Shown here one piece after another: positions 8,107 to 15,748 of a stretch of DNA of 64,000 nucleotides (position 1 is the stretch's first letter; every line of letters begins with the position of its first letter). The stretch lies in contig NZ_CP069127.1 of assembly GCF_016811915.1 (NCBI RefSeq), positions 5,094,501 through 5,158,500 on the forward strand, given 5' to 3'. The notes beneath the pieces were generated by a model. That model worked only from the letters and a program-made list of their open reading frames with translations. It was not told where the DNA came from and ran no database searches. This stretch comes from Brevibacillus choshinensis (lineage in GTDB: Bacteria > Bacillota > Bacilli > Brevibacillales > Brevibacillaceae). Made by a program: the position numbers and the translations under genes.

Positions 8107-8454
8107 AACCCTCATCCTTTTCCCGTGAATAAGTTCGTTTCCATTCTATTTGCGCGTTTTGTTCAATTTGTTCATTTATGCTCATTCTTGCACTTTCAGA
8201 TTACCTTGCCACATTTCTCCTTGTCAATATCGAACTTTTCGCTTCAAAGACAGTCTGGCCCTTGTGTACCAACGCGTCACGGAGTTATTGTGAAGATATG
8301 ATTAAGATTTTTTTGCATGGCAAACGAGCAAAAACGCGCAAAAAGTTATCCAGACTATGTGCTCACGCAGATGTGTCCCAAGTGGTATGATCAGATGGTG
8401 ATAGTGGATAAAGAAGGAGATGGGCTATATACAGAAAAATTTAGGAGGAAGATC
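8107..8454. promoter_or_regulatory. DeoR upstream region with three operator-like repeats
   Basis: TGTTCAAT (8160-8167), TGTTCATT (8169-8176) and TGCTCATT (8179-8186) lie 9-10 bp apart, on one face of the helix, and match the repeats before the importer operon. This supports autoregulation by the DeoR protein. The remaining sequence up to 8454 holds no recognised gene; it must contain the start signal for the rightward gene at 8455. Confidence 0.55.
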
Positions 8455-9099
8455 ATGAGATTCACACGTAAAAAAGTGCCTCTTGGTAATAAGATCGTCA
8501 CCGTTCTTGTGCCCAAGCAGGTTCCGAAGCAGCTATGGTTTGCCGAACCCATCCTCTCCACAAGGGCTGTCCTTGGTGACGCTCATGGCTTTGCTTTTCT
8601 TTCGCAGCTCTTTTTGACTGCTGTAAAATGCGAGATTCCCCATGCCTTGTTTTACGTCCCAAGACCACCAGTGAACGAACATACGCCTCGCAATGGGTAC
8701 AACCTCGGGAGATACGATCTGGATCTGGTTCTCTTTCATTTTCATTCCCTGCAAATCCGGTCAAAGGATGTGAAAAGAGTCATTCATTCCCTTTCCTTTC
8801 TCCCCGGGGAAGAGATTCATTTGGAAGCAGACCTCAGCCTGCTCCATTCTTACCTCGAATCGTACAATCACTGGAACTTGAAAAACCAGCTGACTTCCAA
8901 GTCCTACTCCAAATATGTATCGGTGAGCGGCAACTCAGACATTCTCCTTTATTTGGCTTACCTGGCTTATCGTTTTCAGGGCGTCGAACATGACGAAAGG
9001 AGCAATTTCCATCTTCATTCGCATGCAGATACCATCGGGACCTCGCCTGAAAACGGACTCGATTTTTATTACTACCATGATCCTTTGCTTCCCAACTGA
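8455..9099 (+). CDS. Hypothetical protein, no recognised family
   Basis: A 214-residue protein starting MRFTRKKVPLG, with an excellent TTAGGAGGAAGATC site before the ATG at 8455. I recognise no domain. It is soluble-looking, with no signal peptide and no long hydrophobic segment apart from DILLYLAYLAYRF near residue 165, and is rich in aromatic and His residues (VLFHFHSLQ, NFHLHSHAD, LDFYYYHDPLL). It stands alone between the divergent DeoR region and a convergent c-di-GMP gene, followed by a stem-loop at 9121-9155. The ribosome binding site and coherent composition argue that it is real; no function is proposed. Confidence 0.7.
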   Translation: MRFTRKKVPLGNKIVTVLVPKQVPKQLWFAEPILSTRAVLGDAHGFAFLSQLFLTAVKCEIPHALFYVPRPPVNEHTPRNGYNLGRYDLDLVLFHFHSLQIRSKDVKRVIHSLSFLPGEEIHLEADLSLLHSYLESYNHWNLKNQLTSKSYSKYVSVSGNSDILLYLAYLAYRFQGVEHDERSNFHLHSHADTIGTSPENGLDFYYYHDPLLPN

Positions 9100-9120
9100 C
9101 GGGCAGTCAGGAAATACAAA

Positions 9121-9155
9121 CGGCAGATCCGGACCACAGCGGTCCCAATCTGCCG
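9121..9155. terminator. Stem-loop between convergent genes
   Basis: CGGCAGAT...GGACC with GGTCC...ATCTGCCG forms a strong interrupted hairpin in the 60-bp gap between two convergent genes. It lacks a clear T-run on either strand, so termination is likely but not certain. Confidence 0.5.
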
Positions 9156-9160
9156 ACAGG

Positions 9161-11329
9161 CTAACTTACTACCGATTCTGCTAGATTCCCCAGATACTTC
9201 ACCTTATCTTCCATAACGAAACTTTCCTGAAGGGCAAGTGGGTTCATTTTCATTTCATAAGCAAGCAATTTCAATTGAGAGATGAATCGATCTTGTTCCA
9301 TATCGTTGATGGTAAATTCCAAGCCGTACTGATAAATGTCGTTCTCGAGCTCTTGTTTCCAGACAATATATCCGGAGACATTCAGGATTCCCCCCAAAAT
9401 CTCTGTCTCAAATTGGAAAATGATATCTGCATTCACTGTAAGATTTACATGAGACAAGAACCGCAGCCCTCCTGCGCTGAGATCTTCCAGAAGGACCTCT
9501 GTTTTTTCGAGATGGATTTCTCTGTCTTTCATCTTGATGATTGTCATTTGAGAACGCAAAGGATACAAGAGCGGAACCCGGAGTTGTTTCCGTCTGTTCT
9601 CAAATTCACTCGGGTCATGGATTCGATGCGGAGTCAATCGCTCTTTGGACAACAATTGATTAAACGCAGTAACCGGGACGGGTTTACTAAAAATATAGCC
9701 TTGAATCTCATCGCATCGCTGCTGTTTTAGGAATGTCAGCTGTTCGACAGTCTCAACCCCCTCGGCCACGACGCGCATCCCTAGTCCATGAGCCAAGTGG
9801 ATCACCGATTTTATGACAGTGGCGCTGGAAGTATGAGTCGTTACATTTCGGATAAAGTGTCTGTCGATTTTGATCGTGTCCACCTTGAATTGGGTTAAGT
9901 AAGCGAGCGAGGAATAACCGGTCCCAAAATCATCCAGGGAGACTTTTATTCCAATCTCTTTTAATTCGGCTATGGTTGACTCCACCAGCTTTTGATTATC
10001 GAGAATGGAGGTTTCCGTAATTTCGATTTCCACCCATTCGCCTTTGATCCTTGTTTCTTTTAAGATTTGGTTCACATGTACGAGGAAGTCTTTTAGCAAA
10101 AACAGCTTGGCTGAAACATTGACTGACAGCGGGACACAGGGCATTCCTCGTTCCTGCCACGCTTGGATTTGATGACAGGCTCTGCGTATGACCCATTTCG
10201 TGAGAGGGAGAATCAGTCCTCTTTCTTCGGCTAATGGGATGAAGTCCACGGGAGATAACAGTCCCCATTCAGGGTGATTCCAACGAATCAGAGATTCCGC
10301 ACCCAATACCGCCCCGGACTTGGCATCCACCCGTGGCTGATAATGCAGTTCCAATTCATTTTCATCAATTGCCTTCCGCAAGCCTTTCTCAAGTGAAAAT
10401 CTTTTATAGCCGTTGATGTCCATGACGGAATGATAAATCGTATAGGTATTCCTCCCCTTTTCTTTTGAACGGTAAAGGGATACATCTGAGTTCTTCAGCA
10501 ATGTCGCCGCATCTTCTCCATGCTGCGGATAAAAGCTGATGCCAATGCTGGTCGTCATGAAAATTTCAAACTCACGGATCTTGAATGGCCACTCTTCCAC
10601 GCTTCGGATGATCAGCTTCGCCATCCATTCCGCTTCCTCCATCCTTTCAAAGGGGATGCGCATGACGACGCCAAATTCGTCTCCCCCGAGCCGTGCAATG
10701 GTTCCGTTATCTTTCACGCATTCAACCAATCTGGATGAAAATTCCTTGATTAATTGATCTCCGGAGCTGTGACCAAACGCATCATTCACATTTTTAAATC
10801 GGTCCATGTCCATATAGAACAGAGCAAATGAAGCCCCTTGTTCCCTTGACTGCACGATTCGTTGTTCCAGCGCGACCTCAAAAGATCTGCGATTCGGCAG
10901 TCCCGTTACGTAATCTTGAAAAGCCATTTGCTTGATCAATTCTTCATGTTTCTTTCGTTCCGTGATGTTGAATGCATATCCGATTAAGCCTTCGCTTGAA
11001 GGAATGACCCTCACTTCAAGCCATTCTTTCGTCGGTTCATAGTAATCCTCGAAAAAGACAGAGACTTGCTCTTCCATCGCTTTGTGGTAATAGTAATAAA
11101 ATTTGGTATGAATCGCCTCCGGAAGCACCTCCCATAGAATATTTCCGATCAGTTGATGAAGTTCTTTATCTACATACCGCGCCATCTGTCCATTGGTATA
11201 AATGATGCGCCAATGTTTGTCCAAGATAAAGAAACCATTGGTGATATTATCGAGAATTGATTCAGCTGGAGGTAAGTGTACACCGTGCCAGTCAGCCTCG
11301 GACTCATCTAGCTTTTGAGATCCACTCAT
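9161..11329 (-). CDS. PAS-GGDEF-EAL-PilZ cyclic-di-GMP protein
   Basis: A 722-residue cytosolic protein with four domains: PAS (about 25-125), GGDEF diguanylate cyclase (about 135-295, intact GGDEF at 215-219), EAL phosphodiesterase (about 315-560) and C-terminal PilZ (about 578-700). The cyclase lacks the RxxD inhibitory site. The EAL motif reads ESL, but the metal and catalytic residues elsewhere (DDFGTGYSSL, KIDR, AEGVE) are kept, so phosphodiesterase activity is plausible. PilZ shows RRKQLR and DLSAGG, the c-di-GMP contact motifs, giving built-in product sensing. No membrane segment. ATG at 11327-11329 follows AAGGTG by 9 bases; GTG/ATG codons up to 11341 are alternatives. It appears monocistronic. 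Confidence 0.9.
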   Translation of the reverse strand: MSGSQKLDESEADWHGVHLPPAESILDNITNGFFILDKHWRIIYTNGQMARYVDKELHQLIGNILWEVLPEAIHTKFYYYYHKAMEEQVSVFFEDYYEPTKEWLEVRVIPSSEGLIGYAFNITERKKHEELIKQMAFQDYVTGLPNRRSFEVALEQRIVQSREQGASFALFYMDMDRFKNVNDAFGHSSGDQLIKEFSSRLVECVKDNGTIARLGGDEFGVVMRIPFERMEEAEWMAKLIIRSVEEWPFKIREFEIFMTTSIGISFYPQHGEDAATLLKNSDVSLYRSKEKGRNTYTIYHSVMDINGYKRFSLEKGLRKAIDENELELHYQPRVDAKSGAVLGAESLIRWNHPEWGLLSPVDFIPLAEERGLILPLTKWVIRRACHQIQAWQERGMPCVPLSVNVSAKLFLLKDFLVHVNQILKETRIKGEWVEIEITETSILDNQKLVESTIAELKEIGIKVSLDDFGTGYSSLAYLTQFKVDTIKIDRHFIRNVTTHTSSATVIKSVIHLAHGLGMRVVAEGVETVEQLTFLKQQRCDEIQGYIFSKPVPVTAFNQLLSKERLTPHRIHDPSEFENRRKQLRVPLLYPLRSQMTIIKMKDREIHLEKTEVLLEDLSAGGLRFLSHVNLTVNADIIFQFETEILGGILNVSGYIVWKQELENDIYQYGLEFTINDMEQDRFISQLKLLAYEMKMNPLALQESFVMEDKVKYLGNLAESVVS

Positions 11330-11445
11330 TACGTTCATCACCTTGTAGTAATTATCGTTATCCCATCTAGTTATCTATGTACTATTACCCTAAACCGCAA
11401 ATTTTTACACTCCCAAAATGTGTATATTTCATCGTGAAAAATATC

Positions 11446-11496
11446 AAAGGCAACAGCAATCAAAGGAATTTCATCCAAGATCACTGTTGCCTTTTT
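11446..11496 (-). terminator. Terminator of the MIP18-like gene
   Basis: AAAGGCAACAG pairs with CTGTTGCCTTT around a 27-base loop, in the gap after the minus-strand gene ending at 11516. T-rich sequence follows on both strands. Confidence 0.6.
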
Positions 11497-11515
11497 CGAT
11501 TCTCCTATGTACAGC

Positions 11516-11830
11516 TCACACCAGGCTTCGCCGGGCTCGAATTTCTTCTCGGGCTCGGTCGTTCATTCTCGCCGGACTCCATTTCGGCTCCCAGACGAGT
11601 GCCACATCGACTTCTTTGACACCTGAGACTGCGGCCGTCGCCTCTTTCACATTTTTGACGATTTCATCCGCTAATGGACATTGGGGAATCGTCAGGGTCA
11701 TTTCAACGTGGGCTCGTCCAGCATCATCCACTTTTATTTCATAGACCAGCCCCAGATCGACAATATTGACTCCAACTTCCGGATCCAGCACATCCTCTAA
11801 AGCAGACCAAATCTTATCTTCGATTTTCAA
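11516..11830 (-). CDS. MIP18/PaaD-family (DUF59) metal-sulfur cluster protein, YitW-like
   Basis: About 104 residues if translation starts at the TTG at 11828-11830, giving MKIEDKIWSALEDVLDPEVG. This matches the usual length of YitW-type proteins; GTG at 11839 and an ATG at 11869 are longer options. The hallmark DPEVGVNIVDLGLVYEI and the conserved Cys segment TIPQCPLADEI are present. Family members help load or mature Fe-S proteins (SufT group). The C-terminal tail VWEPKWSPARM followed by basic residues is also typical. It stands alone, divergent from the Fur-controlled iron permease, a sensible neighbour for an iron-sulfur factor although co-regulation is unproven. Confidence 0.85.
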   Translation of the reverse strand: MKIEDKIWSALEDVLDPEVGVNIVDLGLVYEIKVDDAGRAHVEMTLTIPQCPLADEIVKNVKEATAAVSGVKEVDVALVWEPKWSPARMNDRAREEIRARRSLV

Positions 11831-11979
11831 GCAGAGCACCCCATCCCACCATTTGTTACCCCTTAACATCCCCCAGCCAGCACTGGTTTTATGTTGACAG
11901 GGGCATGAAAAACATGGAAACCGTACGACGACAAACTTTCTCCCCCACTTTTCATCGCTTTTTCTCCCCAAAAATATGA

Positions 11980-12008
11980 TTGACAAGAATACGCTCATAG
12001 GCTAATAT
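11980..12008 (+). promoter_or_regulatory. Sigma-A-type promoter of the iron permease operon
   Basis: A perfect TTGACA at 11980-11985 and TAATAT at 12003-12008 with a 17-bp spacer. Transcription would begin near 12015, just ahead of the Fur box. Confidence 0.75.
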
Positions 12009-12025
12009 CCGATTGTAATCGCAAT

Positions 12026-12040
12026 TGATAATGATTATCG
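12026..12040 (+). promoter_or_regulatory. Fur box
   Basis: TGATAATGATTATCG matches the 7-1-7 Fur consensus TGATAATnATTATCA at all but the last base. It sits about 15 bp beyond the predicted start, where bound Fe-Fur would block transcription of the FTR1/EfeU gene. Confidence 0.85.
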
Positions 12041-12070
12041 ATATTAGTAAAAGCTTATGAGGGGGGTCGT

Positions 12071-13561
12071 ATGATAAAACGAATTCACTTGATGCTCCTG
12101 GTCTTACTGCTGTCTTTCTCGTTCGTTTCCCCATTATCTGCCCAGGCAGAAAGTCAAGCGGCTCAAAATATGAGCAAAGCAGAAGAATTTGTTGCCCAAG
12201 CGATAAGGGAAGCTGGGCTAGGAAAGCTAGCAGAAACAAAACTGTCATACCAAAAGTTCAATGAGACATGGCGTCAGATCGAGGATGGCGTAAAAGAAGA
12301 ATCAGGCACGGCTTACAAAGACATCGAATCTCATATGGGCAAAGTGGTGTACGCTTTATCCAGAGAGAAAAAAGATGAAGTCGTAGAAGCATTGGAAGGT
12401 TTGAAAAATGCTACTGAAAAGTTCATCCGAGGTGAATTTCCGAAGGGTGAGCAATTCAAACAGGAGAATATCTCTCTAAGCGATTTTCTAGGGTACCTAG
12501 AAGAGACAAAAGAGAAAGCAGAAAGCGGGGCACGGCAAGAAGCGCTCGCAGGAATTGCAAAGGTAACGGAGTCTTGGCTCAGTGTGGAAGGAACAGTTGT
12601 TGCACAATCTGCACAGGTTTACAGTGATTCTGAGCGAGACATGGTCACCGTTAACGCGATGTTGGCTTCAGAGCCGCCTGATTTTCAAGGCGCCATTCAA
12701 CTTTTAGACCAAATGATCCATTACCTAACCCCATTGGCGGCCAAGTCTGGCTACACAATCTGGGATGCAGCGATGATCATTATTCGAGAAGGCTTGGAGG
12801 CCTTATTGGTTGTCACCGCTTTACTCGCTTTTGTGAAAAAATCAGATCAGTCGAAGGGAAAGGGCTGGATTTGGACTGGCGTTACCGTTGGCCTGGCAGT
12901 AAGTGTTTTGCTGGCAGTCATTGTGAAGTCCGTATTTTCATCAGGAGCCTTCGGGAACAACAACGCATTGATCGCCGGTTGGACTGGTGTGATTGCTTCC
13001 GTCATGCTGCTGTATGTGAGCTACTGGCTGCACAGCCATTCGCATATCGCGGAATGGCAAAAGTTTATTCAGGCAAAGAGCCAGACAGCGCTACATACTG
13101 GAAAGCTGATCTCTCTAGGTGTGATTTCCTTCCTCGCCGTTTTCCGCGAGGGAACCGAAACGGTATTATTCTTAATTGGAATGGTCAACCAAATCAGTTT
13201 GCAGGATCTGATGATCGGCATGTTGATTGGCCTGGGATTGTTATCTGTAGTCGCTTACCTGATGTTATTTATTGGTTTGAAGCTGCCTATTCGGCCATTT
13301 TTTATGGTGTCGAGCATCATCGTCTTTTACTTGTGCATCAAGTTTACAGGAATGGGCATTCACAGCTTGCAATTAGCGGGTGTGATCCCGTCCTCGACTG
13401 TTCCTAGCATGCCGAGCATCGACTTTTTTGCCCTATATCCCTCCCTGGAAAGTACCATTCCTCAGGTGACCCTCATAGCAGCTGCTGCGGCAGTCGTACT
13501 GTGGAAAAGAATTTCGATCAATCAATCATCAACAAAAAATCACGAGCTCTCTAAGAGATAA
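12071..13561 (+). CDS. efeU: FTR1/EfeU-family iron permease with extracytoplasmic N-terminal domain
   Basis: A 496-residue membrane protein. A signal sequence (about 1-27) is followed by a roughly 190-residue helical extracytoplasmic domain, then a seven-helix FTR1 permease. Both iron-channel motifs are present: REGLE at 239-243 and REGTE at 359-363. A His-rich turn, HSHSH, lies at 321-325. GAGGGGGGTCGT precedes the ATG. It resembles YwbL (EfeU) of Bacillus, but no EfeO peptidase-like or EfeB peroxidase gene follows; the partner is a 141-residue lipoprotein 16 bp downstream. A Fur box and strong promoter lie upstream, so it is expected to be induced by iron starvation. Confidence 0.92.
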   Translation: MIKRIHLMLLVLLLSFSFVSPLSAQAESQAAQNMSKAEEFVAQAIREAGLGKLAETKLSYQKFNETWRQIEDGVKEESGTAYKDIESHMGKVVYALSREKKDEVVEALEGLKNATEKFIRGEFPKGEQFKQENISLSDFLGYLEETKEKAESGARQEALAGIAKVTESWLSVEGTVVAQSAQVYSDSERDMVTVNAMLASEPPDFQGAIQLLDQMIHYLTPLAAKSGYTIWDAAMIIIREGLEALLVVTALLAFVKKSDQSKGKGWIWTGVTVGLAVSVLLAVIVKSVFSSGAFGNNNALIAGWTGVIASVMLLYVSYWLHSHSHIAEWQKFIQAKSQTALHTGKLISLGVISFLAVFREGTETVLFLIGMVNQISLQDLMIGMLIGLGLLSVVAYLMLFIGLKLPIRPFFMVSSIIVFYLCIKFTGMGIHSLQLAGVIPSSTVPSMPSIDFFALYPSLESTIPQVTLIAAAAAVVLWKRISINQSSTKNHELSKR

Positions 13562-13577
13562 CGGGAGGACTATTCAC

Positions 13578-14003
13578 ATGAAATCTACTCGTACTTTACT
13601 CGCCTTGGCACTTGCCGGAATCATTGCTTTAACGGGTTGCGCATCCGCCAATACAACATCTTCTAACGCGACTTCAGCACCTGCTCCTGCAGCAGAAGAA
13701 AAAGCTTCTGAAATCAAAGCTGGTACTACAAAAATGCTTGAAATAACTGCTGAATTGAAAAAAGCCATTGAAGCGGGAGACGAGTCAACTGTAGTAACAC
13801 TCGGTCCAAAATTCGAGGAAGCATGGGGACCCTTTGAAGATAAAGTAAAAGAGAAATACGCTGATCTTTATAAAAAAGTGGAAGATGCGCTTGATCCCAC
13901 CATCGCTGGAACAGAAGCTAGTCCGCTCGATAAAGACGCTCTCGGCAAGTTTAACGAGCAATTAACTCAAGCGTTAACAGAATTAGCGGATAAAGAAAAA
14001 TAA
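13578..14003 (+). CDS. Small lipoprotein partner of the iron permease
   Basis: A 141-residue lipoprotein: signal sequence ending in ALTGC (Cys21), an Ala/Ser/Thr-rich linker, then a helical domain of about 100 residues. The stretch KFEEAWGPFEDKVKEKY resembles KFNETWRQIEDGVKEES in the N-terminal domain of the upstream permease, so the two are probably related copies of one extracytoplasmic module. GGGAGGAC precedes the ATG. It lacks a cupredoxin or the full imelysin/M75 core seen in EfeO. An iron-delivery or permease-accessory role is inferred from the operon and shared fold only. Confidence 0.75.
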   Translation: MKSTRTLLALALAGIIALTGCASANTTSSNATSAPAPAAEEKASEIKAGTTKMLEITAELKKAIEAGDESTVVTLGPKFEEAWGPFEDKVKEKYADLYKKVEDALDPTIAGTEASPLDKDALGKFNEQLTQALTELADKEK

Positions 14004-14030
14004 GCGAAACGAAATAGAAATGACAATTTA

Positions 14031-14066
14031 AAAAAGGGTATCGCCTTTAGAGCTGATACCCTTTTT
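14031..14066. terminator. Bidirectional terminator
   Basis: AAAAAGGGTATC pairs with GATACCCTTTTT, between the rightward iron operon and the leftward acetolactate-synthase-like gene. Confidence 0.85.
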
Positions 14067-14071
14067 GCATG

Positions 14072-15727
14072 CTACCTGCAGACCAGTTTCCCCAATTGCT
14101 GGCTCAGCTTTAGATTCTCCGAGGAATCAACAGGAATCTCTACCAGAACGATCTCGTTCATGCTGAGCGCTTTTTTCAATGTAGCTTCCAGTTCCGAAAC
14201 GTGGTTGACACGCATGCCCGTGATGCCAAAGCTTTCGGCGAGACGCATGAAATCAGGGTTTTCAAATTCTACCCCATAGCTTGCGTCAAAACGATTTTTC
14301 AGCTTCCAGTCAATCAGTCCATACTTGGAGTCATTGAGCAAAAAGATCGTGAACGCTATTCCCAGTCGCTTCGCGGTTTCAATTTCTACGGCATTCATCA
14401 AGAAACCGCCGTCACCGTTAATGCAGATGACAGGATCTTCGGGACATGCCAGTTTGGCTCCAATCGCTCCCGGAACCGCAATGCCCATGGATGCAAAGCC
14501 GTTTGAAATGATGACGCGGTTCGGAAGCTTGGGCTGGTAATTTCGCGCGATCCAAAGTTTATGCGCCCCCACATCAGATATCACGATGGTATTGTCACTT
14601 GCCAGTCGGGAAACCGTATCCAGGATCATTCTCGGTTTGACCCTTGTGCCAGCCTCGTCCGTTGGCGTGGAGCTTTCCTCCTGGATCTGCGCTAGCTCCC
14701 GCTTCAGTTTTTGATGAAGCTCTCCCCCGGGCATCCACTCCTTCGCGCCTTTCTGATGCCCCGCCAGGTATTCCAATGCCGTCCTCAGATCCCCTACCAA
14801 TTCGGCCGCCACCGGATAATGCTCGTCTACTTCAGCGGGCAGCGTATCGATATGAATGATGGGCTTGGGATTGTTTTCGTTCCAGTAGAGCGGCAAATAT
14901 TCCACAAAATCGTAGCCGATCGCAATGATCAAATCCGCCTCATGAATCCCGCACAATACATAATCCTTCATTTGCAATCCAACCGTGTACATGTTCAATG
15001 GGTGATCGGGAGGCAGCACTCCTTTTGCCATGAACGTATGGGCTACCGGAACCTTCAGCGACTCTGCAAATGCCTGCAATTCTTTGGATGCCTGCTGCCT
15101 GATCACACCGTTCCCCGCAATGATGAACGGCTTTTGACTGGAAGCGATCAGCTCCAGAGCCTTTTCCATGCTGGTTACACTCGGGACGGATCGCGGCAGC
15201 TCTGTTTTGGGGAGGGCCGTCTTGTCGATGTCATCTGCTGCGAGATCCTCCGGAAGCTCGATATGAACGGCTCCCGGCTTCTCCATTTCCGCCAGTTTAA
15301 AAGCTTTCCGGACGATTTCCGCGATGGTCTCCGGCCGCTTTACCTGGATCGACCATTTGGTCACAGGTGTAAACATCGCCACTACATCAATGTATTGATG
15401 CGATTCTTTATGCATCCTCTCCAAACCGGCTTGTCCCGTAATCGCGACCACAGGGGCATGATCGAGATTGGCGTCGCCTATGCCGGTAAGCAAATTGGTG
15501 GCTCCCGGTCCCAACGTTGCGAGGCATACTCCTGCCTTCCCGGTTAACCTTCCGTATACGTCAGCCATGAAAGCCGCCCCTTGCTCATGCCTGACAGCCA
15601 CAAATTGAATTTGGTCAGAGGAAGCTAATGAATGAACAAAATCGATATTTTCTTCCCCCGGGATTCCAAATATGTACCGTACCCCTTCGTTTTCCAGACA
15701 CATGACCATCAAATCCGTCGCCTTCAT
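14072..15727 (-). CDS. Acetolactate synthase-like ThDP-dependent enzyme (IlvB family)
   Basis: A 551-residue cytosolic ThDP enzyme. The cofactor-activating Glu is in VRHEQGAAFMA, and the ThDP/Mg motif runs from GDGGFLMNAVE to LLNDSKYG. The N-terminal IFGIPGEENIDFVHSL differs from AlsS and IlvB proper (usually GIPGA) and marks a distinct branch often called acetolactate synthase large subunit; no small subunit gene is present. It starts 21 bp after the aldehyde dehydrogenase gene on the same strand, with GGGGGTGA before the ATG at 15725-15727 (a TTG codon directly precedes). The pair suggests handling of an aldehyde or 2-keto acid; the real substrate may not be pyruvate. Confidence 0.8.
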   Translation of the reverse strand: MKATDLMVMCLENEGVRYIFGIPGEENIDFVHSLASSDQIQFVAVRHEQGAAFMADVYGRLTGKAGVCLATLGPGATNLLTGIGDANLDHAPVVAITGQAGLERMHKESHQYIDVVAMFTPVTKWSIQVKRPETIAEIVRKAFKLAEMEKPGAVHIELPEDLAADDIDKTALPKTELPRSVPSVTSMEKALELIASSQKPFIIAGNGVIRQQASKELQAFAESLKVPVAHTFMAKGVLPPDHPLNMYTVGLQMKDYVLCGIHEADLIIAIGYDFVEYLPLYWNENNPKPIIHIDTLPAEVDEHYPVAAELVGDLRTALEYLAGHQKGAKEWMPGGELHQKLKRELAQIQEESSTPTDEAGTRVKPRMILDTVSRLASDNTIVISDVGAHKLWIARNYQPKLPNRVIISNGFASMGIAVPGAIGAKLACPEDPVICINGDGGFLMNAVEIETAKRLGIAFTIFLLNDSKYGLIDWKLKNRFDASYGVEFENPDFMRLAESFGITGMRVNHVSELEATLKKALSMNEIVLVEIPVDSSENLKLSQQLGKLVCR

Positions 15728-15748
15728 CAATTCACCCCCAAAATGGAT

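Noticed and set aside
8317-8454. Longer N-terminus for the orphan gene at 8455
   Set aside because: The extra residues lack a ribosome binding site, while TTAGGAGGAAGATC precedes the ATG at 8455.
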